Shown one piece after another: positions 56,452 through 64,000 of a stretch of 64,000 bases of DNA. Origin of the DNA: Bacteroidota bacterium (GTDB lineage: Bacteria > Bacteroidota > Bacteroidia > B-17B0 > Aurantibacillaceae). The stretch covers positions 62,001 through 126,000 of the forward strand of contig JADJFB010000018.1 in assembly GCA_016708845.1 (NCBI GenBank). Direction: 5' to 3'. Each line of letters opens with the position of its first letter. Positions within the stretch are counted from its first letter, which is position 1. A program made the translations under genes and the position numbers. Under the pieces are notes generated by a model, which did not search any database, was not told where the DNA came from, and saw nothing but the letters and a program-made list of their open reading frames with translations.

Positions 56452-58383
56452 TTATAGTTTGCCTTTAACAATTTCATCGACTACAGTTGGATCTAACAAT
56501 GTAGACGTGTCTCCTAAATTACTCACATCGCCTTCGGCTACCTTACGCAAAATACGGCGCATAATTTTTCCGCTACGAGTTTTAGGTAAGCCACTTACAA
56601 TTTGGATTTTATCTGGTTTAGCAATTGGGCCAATAATTTTATTGACCTCGGCTATGATTTCTTTCTTTAATGTTTCGTGATCTTTAGTAGTAGATGGAAC
56701 AATGACATAAGCATAAATCCCCTGCCCTTTTATGTCGTGAGGATATCCCACCACCGCACTTTCTACCACGTCTGCATGAGCATTAATAGCGCTCTCTACT
56801 TCAGCCGTTCCAATTCGGTGACCAGAAATATTCATCACATCATCTACACGTCCTGTAATTCTATAAAACCCATTTTCATCTCTTCGGCAGCCGTCTCCTG
56901 TAAAATACAATCCAGGGTAAGTTGAGAAATATTCTTTCTTACAACGGTCATGATCTCCATAAGTTGTACGAATCATAGATGGCCAAGGAAATTTAATACA
57001 TAAATTACCTTCTACATTATTTCCTAAAATTTCATTTCCTTTTTCATCCACTAATAAAGGTTGAATGCCAGGCATCGGTAATGTTGCGAAACTTGGTTTT
57101 GTTGGTGTAACGCCAGCTAATGCCGAAATTAAAATGCCGCCTGTTTCGGTTTGCCACCATGTATCAACAATAGGACATTTTTCTTTTCCAATGTTTTTAT
57201 TGTACCAATGCCAAGCTTCTTCATTAATGGGCTCTCCAACACTTCCTAGTACTTTTAACGAATCTAATTTGTATGGTTTTACAAAATCTAATCCTGCTGC
57301 CTCTAGCGCTCTAATAGCTGTGGGCGCAGTATAAAAATGGGTGACTTTATATTTATCAATCACTCTCCAAAAACGCCCCGCGTCTGGAAAAGTTGGAACC
57401 CCTTCAAATAACACAGCACTCGCTCCTGCTAATAATGGTCCGTATGCAATATAAGAATGTCCTGTAATCCAACCCACATCGGCAGTACACCAAAATAGTT
57501 CCCTCTCTGCCTTCGGCATCTCTCCCTCAGGGAGAGAAGACACGGATGAATCCATCTGAAATACGTTTTGAAATGTATAACACGTATAAACCATATAGCC
57601 GCCGCAAGTATGAACAACACCTTTAGGTTTTCCTGTAGAACCAGAGGTGTATAAAATAAATAATACATCTTCGCTATCCATTAATTCAGGCTCGCAGGTG
57701 TTGGCTGCTTTAGACACAACGTCTTGCCAAATTAAATCTCTTCCATCTTGCAAAGTAATTGGTGTATTAGTGTGTTTGTAAACCAATACATTTTTTACGC
57801 TTAAACACACTTCTAACGCTTCGTCCACTACCGCTTTAATAGGAATATCTTTTACACCTCGATAAGCACCATCCGTTGTTAATACAATTTTACAATCGCT
57901 ATCTTGTATACGGCCAGATAGGGCTGATGCCGAAAAGCCAGCAAAAACAACCGAATGAACTGCTCCGATGCGTGCGCAGGCCAACATCGCAAATACGGCT
58001 TCTGGTATCATAGGCATATAAATACAAACTCTATCACCCTTTTTAATGCCTAATGATTTTAAGGTATTAGCTAATTTACAAACTTCATCGTGCAAGTTTT
58101 GATACGTAATAATTCTATGTTCTGCATCAACAGAATTAGGCTCCCAAATAAAAGCGGTTTTATTTGCCTTTGCTGGAAGGTGTCTGTCAATAGCATTTTC
58201 CGTAATATTAAATTTCCCATCAATAAACCATTTCACTTTTGGTTCTTCAAAATTCCATTCAAGGGTCTTTGTCCATTTTTGCTTCCAAGTAAATTGTTTA
58301 GCAATATCGCCCCAAAATGCTTCTGGGTTTTCTAAAGATTTCTGGTATTCATTATGATACTGTTCAAGGCTGGTAATTTGCAT
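56452..58383 (-). CDS. acs: Acetyl-CoA synthetase, with a small palindromic insertion
   Basis: About 643 residues from ATG 58383 (the frame runs 38 codons further upstream, but the MQITSLEQYHNEYQ start fits the family). It activates acetate with ATP and CoA. Motifs: LYTSGSTGKPKGVVHT (P-loop), TWWQTETGG, YFTGDGCRRDENGFYRITGRVDDVMNISGHRIGTAEVE, and the acetylatable lysine in PKTRSGKIMRR. An extra ~16 residues (SSVSSLPEGEMPKAER) lie just before ELFWCTADVGW and are encoded by a hairpin-forming DNA segment; see findings. Divergent from hemA. Confidence 0.96.
   Translation of the reverse strand: MQITSLEQYHNEYQKSLENPEAFWGDIAKQFTWKQKWTKTLEWNFEEPKVKWFIDGKFNITENAIDRHLPAKANKTAFIWEPNSVDAEHRIITYQNLHDEVCKLANTLKSLGIKKGDRVCIYMPMIPEAVFAMLACARIGAVHSVVFAGFSASALSGRIQDSDCKIVLTTDGAYRGVKDIPIKAVVDEALEVCLSVKNVLVYKHTNTPITLQDGRDLIWQDVVSKAANTCEPELMDSEDVLFILYTSGSTGKPKGVVHTCGGYMVYTCYTFQNVFQMDSSVSSLPEGEMPKAERELFWCTADVGWITGHSYIAYGPLLAGASAVLFEGVPTFPDAGRFWRVIDKYKVTHFYTAPTAIRALEAAGLDFVKPYKLDSLKVLGSVGEPINEEAWHWYNKNIGKEKCPIVDTWWQTETGGILISALAGVTPTKPSFATLPMPGIQPLLVDEKGNEILGNNVEGNLCIKFPWPSMIRTTYGDHDRCKKEYFSTYPGLYFTGDGCRRDENGFYRITGRVDDVMNISGHRIGTAEVESAINAHADVVESAVVGYPHDIKGQGIYAYVIVPSTTKDHETLKKEIIAEVNKIIGPIAKPDKIQIVSGLPKTRSGKIMRRILRKVAEGDVSNLGDTSTLLDPTVVDEIVKGKL
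57500..57538. repeat. Palindromic repeat inside acs
   Basis: Two adjacent small hairpins: TGCC-TTC-GGCA (57508-57518) and CTCTCCC-TCA-GGGAGAG (57520-57536). They encode an in-frame insertion relative to the family. Confidence 0.65.
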
Positions 58384-58536
58384 AGTAGGAGATTTATACC
58401 CTAAGTAACATAAAAGATTGGGCAAATACAAGCGCAAATCTGTCAAATTCTTATTTAGAATCAGTTTAAATTCTGTTTTATGACAATACGATGACATAGT
58501 AAAGACAAGAGTTCACGACCTTTACATACGGAATTT

Positions 58537-59766
58537 ATGAACTCTTTTAAGATAATTTCATTGACACATAAATTGGCTCCTTTGGAGTTAATTGGAAAAT
58601 TGCATTTAGATGAGAATCATCAACAAGATTACTTGGGGGGATTAAAAATCAGAATGGAATTAAAGGAGTTGATGTTTTTAAGCACTTGTAATCGTGTGGA
58701 GTTTGTAGTAAATACCGATCGTGAGATTGCTCCTGAATTTTTATCAGATTTATTTTACTCTATTAACTCGCGTTTAACGAAAGAGGATTTAACTGCTTTA
58801 GTGGAAAAAACCATTACTTACGAGGGTGATTCCGCATTAACTCATCTGTTTGAAGTATCTGCTTCCTTAGATTCATTAGTCGTAGGTGAAAGAGAAATCA
58901 TCACACAAGTACGTAAATCCTACGAGTTTTGTAATTTATTAGGCTTAACGGGTGATACCATTCGTTTAGCGATTAAGCAAACTATTGAAACCGCTAAACA
59001 AGTTTATACAGATACAGATATTGCTAAAAACCCAGTATCAATCGTGTCTTTAGCATACCGTCAGTTACGTAGTTTAGGAATTAAAAATAATGCTCGTATT
59101 ATTTTTGTTGGCGCTGGCGAAACCAATGCTAACATGGCTAAATATTTAAAAAAGCATCAATATGCTAATTTCACTGTGTTTAACAGAACATTAGAAAACG
59201 CTGAAAAATTAGCTAAAGAATTAAACGGTAAGGCTCGTGAGTTATCACATATCAAAGATTTTAAAGAAGGATTTGATGTTTTAATTTCTTGTACTGGATC
59301 TCAAGGAGCTATTATTACAAACGATATTTACAACTCTTTAATTGGGGATGATACTAGCAAAAAAGTAATTATTGATTTAGCTATTCCAGCTGATATTGAT
59401 ACTAAAGTTATTGAATCAAACGATGTTCATTACATTGATATTGAATCTTTGAAAAAACAAGCTGCAGATAATTTATTGAAACGTGAAGGAGAGATTGAAG
59501 CTTGTAAAGCCATTATCAATAATAAAGTAGAAGAGTTCAAACAATTATTTCAGGAGCGTAAAATAGAATTAGCTTTTGGTGAAATACCTAAGCAAATTAA
59601 ATACATCAAAGAAACTGCTTTAAACGAAGTGTTTGCTAAAGAAATGAATTCCCTTGACCCACAAGGCAAAGAAGTACTTGACAAAGTATTAAGCTACATG
59701 GAAAAAAAATACAATGCATTGGCTATCAAAACAGCGAAGAAGGTTTTTTTAGAAGAGGATTTATAA
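58537..59766 (+). CDS. hemA: Glutamyl-tRNA reductase
   Basis: A 409-residue enzyme that reduces glutamyl-tRNA(Glu) to glutamate-1-semialdehyde with NADPH, the first committed step of tetrapyrrole synthesis by the C5 route. The catalytic Cys is C51 (STCNRVEF), SLVVGEREI lies at about 113-121 and the NADPH Rossmann motif VGAGETNANMAKYL at 190-203; a C-terminal dimerisation helix follows. hemC-hemD follows in the same direction after a 154-base gap. Confidence 0.96.
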   Translation: MNSFKIISLTHKLAPLELIGKLHLDENHQQDYLGGLKIRMELKELMFLSTCNRVEFVVNTDREIAPEFLSDLFYSINSRLTKEDLTALVEKTITYEGDSALTHLFEVSASLDSLVVGEREIITQVRKSYEFCNLLGLTGDTIRLAIKQTIETAKQVYTDTDIAKNPVSIVSLAYRQLRSLGIKNNARIIFVGAGETNANMAKYLKKHQYANFTVFNRTLENAEKLAKELNGKARELSHIKDFKEGFDVLISCTGSQGAIITNDIYNSLIGDDTSKKVIIDLAIPADIDTKVIESNDVHYIDIESLKKQAADNLLKREGEIEACKAIINNKVEEFKQLFQERKIELAFGEIPKQIKYIKETALNEVFAKEMNSLDPQGKEVLDKVLSYMEKKYNALAIKTAKKVFLEEDL

Positions 59767-59920
59767 GAACATTTAACCAAAGTGGTCGCTAATTTTTAGC
59801 GCAAAAACCAAAACATTTTTAGATTTATTTCTCTCTCCGAACTTTACTATTTCTTTGTTTTCTTTGCGGTTAAATTCAAAAAATAACTTATCTTGTAGCC
59901 TCTAATTTTATTACAAAACT

Positions 59921-61498
59921 ATGATTATCATTGGCACACGCGGTAGCGATTTAGCACTTTGGCAAGCTAATTTCACAAAAGATTTATTAGAAAAACAAGG
60001 TCACGAAGTAGAGATTAAAATCATCGAAACCAAAGGTGATACCTCTCAACAATGGAATACGAGTTTTGATAAGTTGGAAGGAAAAGGTTTTTTTACAAAA
60101 GAATTAGAAGAAGCTTTATTAAATAAAACAATCGATGTTGCTGTTCACTCACACAAAGATTTACCAACCGAAAATCCGGATGGATTAATCATTGCTGGTG
60201 TATCTTCTCGCGAAAACCCTGCTGATTGGTTAATCATGAGAGATGAAGCGGAAGACACTACCAAAAAATTCAATTTAAAGCAAGGTGCAAAAGTTGGAAC
60301 GTCTTCAGCTAGAAGAAAATCACAATTATTATCATTTAGACCTGATGTTGAAATAACGGATTTACGTGGTAATGTTCCAACACGTATTAATAAATTAAGA
60401 GAAGGTCAGTATGATGCTATCATATTAGCTGCCGCTGGTTTAGAGCGTTTAGAGTTAGATTTGTCGGAGTTTACCGTTGAACAATTAGAGACTTCTGAAT
60501 TTGTTCCTGCTCCTGCTCAAGGTGTTTTAGCATGGCAAATTCGTGAAGATGATTACAAATTAGGAGATGTATTTGATGCGGTTTGTGATTATGATGTGAT
60601 GATTAACATCAACATCGAACGCCGTGTATTAAACTTATTAGATGGCGGTTGCCAATTACCCCTAGGTGTTTTTTGCGACACCGAAATGAACGACCAAGAC
60701 AGAAAACTATTTAAAGTGTGGGTTTCTGCTTCTGATGCTTGGAACACACAGGTAAAACAATTGTATTACGAAACCACTAATACCGAAGAGCTTCCTGAAA
60801 AAATTGTAGAACACTTACAACGTATTAGTTCTAAATCTGTTTTTATTTCTCGTGATGCTCATGAAAGCAATCATTTAAATAGATGGTTAGGAAATTTAGG
60901 GTTTAATGTTGAGTGCAAAAGTTTAATTGATTTAAAGAAACTAACGATTAAGGAATTGCCTAAAAGCGACTGGTTGTTTTTTAGCAGTAAACATGCGGTG
61001 GAGTTTTTCTTTATGCAAAAACCTGATATTGGAACAACAAAAATTGGTTGTATTGGAAAATCAACCTCTCAAGCCATTCGCGAATTAGGCTTGCGAGCTG
61101 ATTTTATTGGACAAAGCACCGACACAAAATTAGTAGGTAAACAATTCTCGGCCAGAGTTGGCTTAGGAAAAGTGGTTTTTCCTGTAGCTCGCGAAAGTAT
61201 GAGAACTATTCAATGGCAGTTTCCAAAACAACAAAATTGTATTGATTTGCCAATTTATGCGGCTTTAAAAGTGCCTCATGAAGTTGCCGAAACAACGGAT
61301 ATATTAGTATTTACGAGTCCAAGTAATGCTGAATCGTATTTAGAAAAAAATAAAATTCATCCTCATCAAAAAGTAATTGCGATGGGTGAAGCCACAGAAA
61401 AATCATTATTAAAAGCAAAAGTAAAAGCCGAACAAATCCACAAACCGTATTCGTTTGATGATTTAGGTTTATACCGAGCAATATTACATACATTATAA
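59921..61498 (+). CDS. hemCD: HemC-HemD fusion: hydroxymethylbilane synthase / uroporphyrinogen-III synthase
   Basis: A 525-residue fusion. The HemC half (1-~290) has GTRGSDLALWQA, catalytic D80 in HSHKDLP, GTSSARRKSQLL, DLRGNVPTRINKL and the dipyrromethane-cofactor Cys C244 (DGGCQLPLGV). The HemD half (~295-525) starts SVFISRDAHESNHL and has FFSSKHAVEFF and VFTSPSNAESYL. The fusion makes hydroxymethylbilane and closes it to uroporphyrinogen III in one polypeptide; this arrangement is known in Bacteroidota. The next gene starts directly after the stop. Confidence 0.95.
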   Translation: MIIIGTRGSDLALWQANFTKDLLEKQGHEVEIKIIETKGDTSQQWNTSFDKLEGKGFFTKELEEALLNKTIDVAVHSHKDLPTENPDGLIIAGVSSRENPADWLIMRDEAEDTTKKFNLKQGAKVGTSSARRKSQLLSFRPDVEITDLRGNVPTRINKLREGQYDAIILAAAGLERLELDLSEFTVEQLETSEFVPAPAQGVLAWQIREDDYKLGDVFDAVCDYDVMININIERRVLNLLDGGCQLPLGVFCDTEMNDQDRKLFKVWVSASDAWNTQVKQLYYETTNTEELPEKIVEHLQRISSKSVFISRDAHESNHLNRWLGNLGFNVECKSLIDLKKLTIKELPKSDWLFFSSKHAVEFFFMQKPDIGTTKIGCIGKSTSQAIRELGLRADFIGQSTDTKLVGKQFSARVGLGKVVFPVARESMRTIQWQFPKQQNCIDLPIYAALKVPHEVAETTDILVFTSPSNAESYLEKNKIHPHQKVIAMGEATEKSLLKAKVKAEQIHKPYSFDDLGLYRAILHTL

Positions 61499-62179
61499 AT
61501 GACGCCCTTTCAAAATCCAACCATATATATTGGCGATTTAAGAATAGATGAGCCAATAACCACACTTACTGATTTACTATTTATCGGTGTTTGCTTTATG
61601 GCGTTTTTCAAAACCAAACATGTCGCTCACGAAAAAGCAGCAAACATTTATCGTTGGTTTTTCTTATTAACAGGAGCTTCCACTTTAGTGGCAGCATTAA
61701 TTGGTCATGCTTTTTTATATCACTTTGGTATAGAAGCAAAAATTTATGGTTGGGTAACCGGCATTTTCGGAACTTGCTTAGCACAATTCGGAGCTTTGTA
61801 TCATACTCGCAAAACCATTGGTGAAAGAATTTTCAAAACGCTCTTAGTTATTTGTATTCTTGAAGTCATTACGTCCGTTCTACTAACCTTTGTAGTTTGG
61901 TCGTTTGTGGTTGTAGAAGTACACTCTGCTTTTGTATTAGTTTTAATGGTAACTGTTTTAGAATCGATTCATTACAAAAAAACAAAGTCCCCTTTAAGTC
62001 TTAATATGATTTATGGTGTTGGTTTAGCGATTGTTGCGGTACTTTGTCATGTATTAAAGTTAGCGTATTCTGTATGGTTCAATCATGCCGATTTAAGTCA
62101 TATCTTTATGGCGCTAAGTATGTATATGATGTATAGAGGCGTGGCACAATTTAAACCTGAAAAAGAAATGGAAGGCTGA
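61499..62179 (+). CDS. Seven-helix membrane protein (DUF6962-like)
   Basis: A 226-residue integral membrane protein with about seven predicted helices and a conserved-looking start: GDLRIDEPITTLTDLLFIGVCF. His residues are placed in helices or loops (ALIGHAFLYHFG, ESIHYKK, CHVLKLAYSVWFNHADLSH), a pattern that could ligate heme or metal. Similar proteins are annotated DUF6962, which I recall only loosely. The ATG directly follows the hemCD stop, and hemB follows after 139 bases, so it belongs to the heme operon. Function unknown; a heme-related role is inferred from position. Confidence 0.6.
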   Translation: MTPFQNPTIYIGDLRIDEPITTLTDLLFIGVCFMAFFKTKHVAHEKAANIYRWFFLLTGASTLVAALIGHAFLYHFGIEAKIYGWVTGIFGTCLAQFGALYHTRKTIGERIFKTLLVICILEVITSVLLTFVVWSFVVVEVHSAFVLVLMVTVLESIHYKKTKSPLSLNMIYGVGLAIVAVLCHVLKLAYSVWFNHADLSHIFMALSMYMMYRGVAQFKPEKEMEG

Positions 62180-62318
62180 TAACGCTGATTAAACAGATTT
62201 ACACGGATTTATTAAAAAAAATTAGATATAATAACACTCGTAAGAACATAAATAAACGAATCGGTGAAAATCCGCCCAATCCGTTTCATCCGTGTTCCTA
62301 TTATTCAAAACATCAACC
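62180..62318 (+). repeat. Intergenic repeat-like segment with ACACGGAT inverted pair
   Basis: ACACGGAT at 62201-62208 and its complement ATCCGTGT at 62288-62295 bracket about 80 AT-rich bases, with extended partial matches (AGATTTACACGGAT against ATCCGTTTCATCCGTGT). The family of ACACGGATTT words is common in Bacteroidota intergenic regions as I recall. No gene is seen. Confidence 0.5.
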
Positions 62319-63323
62319 ATGATAACACATCGTCCACGCAGAAACCGAAAATCAGAAGCTATCCGTAACTTGATTCAAGAAAATCATGTAACTGTAAATG
62401 ATTTTATTTTTCCTCTATTTTTAATTGATGGAAAAAACAATAAATCGGAGGTAAAATCGATGCCTGGAATTTTTCGTTTAAGTCCTGATTTAATGTTAAA
62501 GGAAATTGAACAATGTTTGAAGTTAGGAATCACCACCTTTGATGTATTCCCAAGCTTAACAGATAAATACAAAGATAAGTTCGCTAGCGAAAGCACTAAC
62601 AAAAACGGATTGTATTTAAAAACACTAGCTCAAATTAAAATGAAGTTTCCTGAAGCTTGTATTATGACAGATGTTGCGATGGATCCATATAGCAGCGACG
62701 GACATGATGGTTTAGTGGAGGATGGAAAAATAGTAAACGATAAAACCTTAGATATTTTGGCGAAAATGGCTATTGCACAAGCTGATTGTGGGATTGATAT
62801 TATTGGGCCAAGTGATATGATGGATGGACGTGTTGGATTTATCCGTGACGCCTTAGACGATGCTGGTCATCAAGATGTTTCTATTATGAGTTACACGGCT
62901 AAATATGCTAGTGCATTTTATGGTCCATTTAGAGATGCCTTGGATAGCGCGCCAAAATTTGGTGACAAAAAAACCTATCAAATGAATCCTGCTAATAGCA
63001 AGGAAGCATTAATTGAAGCGCAATTGGATTTAGAAGAAGGGGCAGACTTTTTAATGGTAAAACCTGCATTATCTTATTTAGATATTATTAAAGACCTCAA
63101 CACTAATTTTGATTTACCGATTGCAGCTTATAATGTGAGTGGCGAATATGCCATGGTAAAAGCAGCGGCAGCAAAAGGGTGGATAGATGGCGACAGAGTA
63201 CGTGACGAAATTTTATTAAGTATGAAGCGCGCTGGTGCATCAATTATCTTAACCTACTTTGCAAAAGAGTGGGCTTTAAATATAAAAAAGACACGGATAA
63301 AAGGATGCGTACAGATAAAATAG
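62319..63323 (+). CDS. hemB: Delta-aminolevulinic acid dehydratase (porphobilinogen synthase)
   Basis: 334 residues from ATG 62319 (a TTG nine codons upstream falls in the repeat segment). It joins two ALA molecules to porphobilinogen. Catalytic lysines are K195 (YTAKYAS) and K248 (MVKPALSY). The metal site reads DVAMDPYSSDGHDG, without the Cys triad of zinc-dependent enzymes, so the enzyme is of the Mg/K-dependent type. The last ~11 residues (TRIKGCVQIK) extend past the usual end and derive from an ACACGGAT repeat-like DNA; see findings. Confidence 0.95.
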   Translation: MITHRPRRNRKSEAIRNLIQENHVTVNDFIFPLFLIDGKNNKSEVKSMPGIFRLSPDLMLKEIEQCLKLGITTFDVFPSLTDKYKDKFASESTNKNGLYLKTLAQIKMKFPEACIMTDVAMDPYSSDGHDGLVEDGKIVNDKTLDILAKMAIAQADCGIDIIGPSDMMDGRVGFIRDALDDAGHQDVSIMSYTAKYASAFYGPFRDALDSAPKFGDKKTYQMNPANSKEALIEAQLDLEEGADFLMVKPALSYLDIIKDLNTNFDLPIAAYNVSGEYAMVKAAAAKGWIDGDRVRDEILLSMKRAGASIILTYFAKEWALNIKKTRIKGCVQIK

Positions 63324-63392
63324 ACCCATTATTATAATGTAAAGTTCAAACTTTATTGTTAAAATATGTGATGTTTGTTTTAGTTGCATTTA

Positions 63393-63412
63393 TATATCGT
63401 AATATTGCAATA
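63393..63412 (+). promoter_or_regulatory. Likely ArsR operator
   Basis: A 20-base imperfect palindrome ATATCGTAATATTGCAATAT (16 of 20 symmetric; perfect 12-base core ATATTGCAATAT overlaps) lies about 15 bases before the arsR-like ATG, the usual place of autoregulatory sites of this family. Confidence 0.55.
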
Positions 63413-63427
63413 TAATAATATATTAAA

Positions 63428-63760
63428 ATGGGACTTACTAAAACCGAACATTTCACAGATAAACAAAATGCCATTGCTACAATGGCAAAAGCACTAGGAC
63501 ATCCCGCAAGAATCGCCATTTTAGAATATCTATTGAAAGTAGATACTTGTATTTGTGGGGATATTGTGAATGAATTGCCATTGGCACAACCCACAATTTC
63601 TCAGCATTTAAAAGAGTTAAAAAACGCAGGGCTCATTAAAGGGAGCATTGAAGGCACTTCTGTATGCTATTGCATCGACGAAAAAGAGTTAGAAAAACTT
63701 CAGGCTTATTTCACAAACTTCTCTCTAAAATTGAATAAGAAAAATAATAAATGTTGCTAA
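63428..63760 (+). CDS. ArsR/SmtB family transcriptional regulator
   Basis: A 110-residue winged-helix repressor. LGHPARIAILEYL opens the DNA-binding domain, LPLAQPTISQHLKELKNAGLI is the recognition helix, and VCYCIDE is the wing. The C41-x-C43 pair (DTCICGDIV), close to the ELCVCDL metal box, and a terminal CC pair suggest a thiol metal or metalloid site. It presumably represses its own operon through the palindrome upstream and is released by arsenite or a soft metal; which one is not provable here. The next gene starts 15 bases on. Confidence 0.9.
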   Translation: MGLTKTEHFTDKQNAIATMAKALGHPARIAILEYLLKVDTCICGDIVNELPLAQPTISQHLKELKNAGLIKGSIEGTSVCYCIDEKELEKLQAYFTNFSLKLNKKNNKCC

Positions 63761-63775
63761 CCTAAAACTAAAGCC

Positions 63776-64000
63776 ATGAACCTATCAGACATTAAAAAAC
63801 ATTTAAGCACAGTAACTGCTGTCAATTTTCAATTACCAAACGGAACGATTGTTCCTCCGCACTTTCATGTAACAGAAGTTGGGCAAATCAACAAAAAATT
63901 TATTGATTGTGGCGGCGTTGTTCGTAACGAAAAAACAGTCAACTTTCAATTGTGGGAAGCGGGAGATTTTGATCACCGCTTAGCGCCGCAAAAATTATTA
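63776..64000 (+). CDS. DUF6428-like protein, 5' part
   Basis: The first 75 codons of a gene cut by the window end. It reads LSDIKKHLSTVTAVNFQLPNG, PPHFHVTEVG and FIDCGGVVRNEKTVNFQLW. I recall this as a small Bacteroidota protein encoded right after ArsR regulators (DUF6428) and before arsenate reductase or ACR3 genes, but I cannot verify that here. It probably belongs to the ArsR-controlled operon. Confidence 0.65.
   Translation, partial: MNLSDIKKHLSTVTAVNFQLPNGTIVPPHFHVTEVGQINKKFIDCGGVVRNEKTVNFQLWEAGDFDHRLAPQKLL

Noticed and set aside
58384..58497. 38-codon N-terminal extension of acs
   Set aside because: The MQITSLEQYH start at 58383 matches the family, and the extension overlaps the region where promoters of acs and hemA should lie.

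Overview
The window is an AT-rich chromosomal segment of a member of the Bacteroidota. Four things support this. Four proteins end in type IX secretion (T9SS) sorting domains (two CHU_C-type, two type A) and a PorW/SprE-like T9SS lipoprotein is present. The ATP synthase operon lacks atpD/atpC. HemC and HemD are fused. Several promoters fit the Bacteroidota pattern TTG-N18-TAnnTTTG. I cannot place it below phylum or class from sequence alone. No stretch longer than about 300 bases lacks a gene, and I see no CRISPR array, prophage, transposase or rRNA.

Layout. 1-3415: two secreted PKD/Ig-like surface proteins with CHU_C tails, the first cut by the window edge. 3498-5489: a PgpH-type HD phosphohydrolase. 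5520-12310 (minus): an envelope polysaccharide block with gmd and fcl (GDP-L-fucose), a WecA-like initiating transferase between two paralogous outer-membrane barrels, and a DUF1801 gene. 12432-16367: DUF3098, uppP, a small barrel protein, clpX and a fatty acid desaturase. 16534-21893 (minus): atpB-E-F-H-A-G. 22022-26691: an M23 peptidase, divergent from porW-bactofilin-atpZ-atpI-like. 26773-34918: secreted C1 peptidase, SUMF1-fold protein and a 1757-residue repeat adhesin. 34951-49048: two propeller/Y_Y_Y/SpoIIE signalling proteins, and between them housekeeping genes (kbl, PhnA-like, tRNA-Leu, Smr protein, comEC). 49105-55305: an Omp85-like gene, a LemA/TPM operon, a T9SS cargo, a Cys/His-rich protein and an acyl-CoA dehydrogenase. 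55379-58383: a lipoprotein and acs (minus). 58537-63323: hemA, hemCD, a membrane protein, hemB. 63428-64000: ArsR regulator and the start of a DUF6428-like gene, probably the edge of an arsenic locus.

How it works together. PorW belongs to the machine that exports the CHU_C and type A tailed proteins encoded here. UppP recycles the undecaprenyl carrier loaded by the WecA-like enzyme, and Gmd/Fcl provide fucose for the polymer. The hem genes carry glutamyl-tRNA to the uroporphyrinogen level.

Sequence quality. At least four genes that should be intact (atpB, an Omp85 gene, a TPM gene, an acyl-CoA dehydrogenase) are each broken by a one-base change in a homopolymer. gmd has an in-frame TGA that two compensating run-length changes would explain, and an ATT in place of its start codon. 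lemA and the Omp85 gene collide at a breakpoint near 50840. The simplest reading is an error-prone draft assembly, so apparent pseudogenes here should be treated with caution. The most biologically interesting items are a long hairpin between atpE and atpF, an inverted-repeat insertion between atpA and atpG, small palindromic repeats that have entered coding sequence (acs, perhaps the hemB tail), four exact 27-residue repeats in the giant adhesin, and the split of atpZ/atpI from the atp operon. I found no clearly new multi-gene system.
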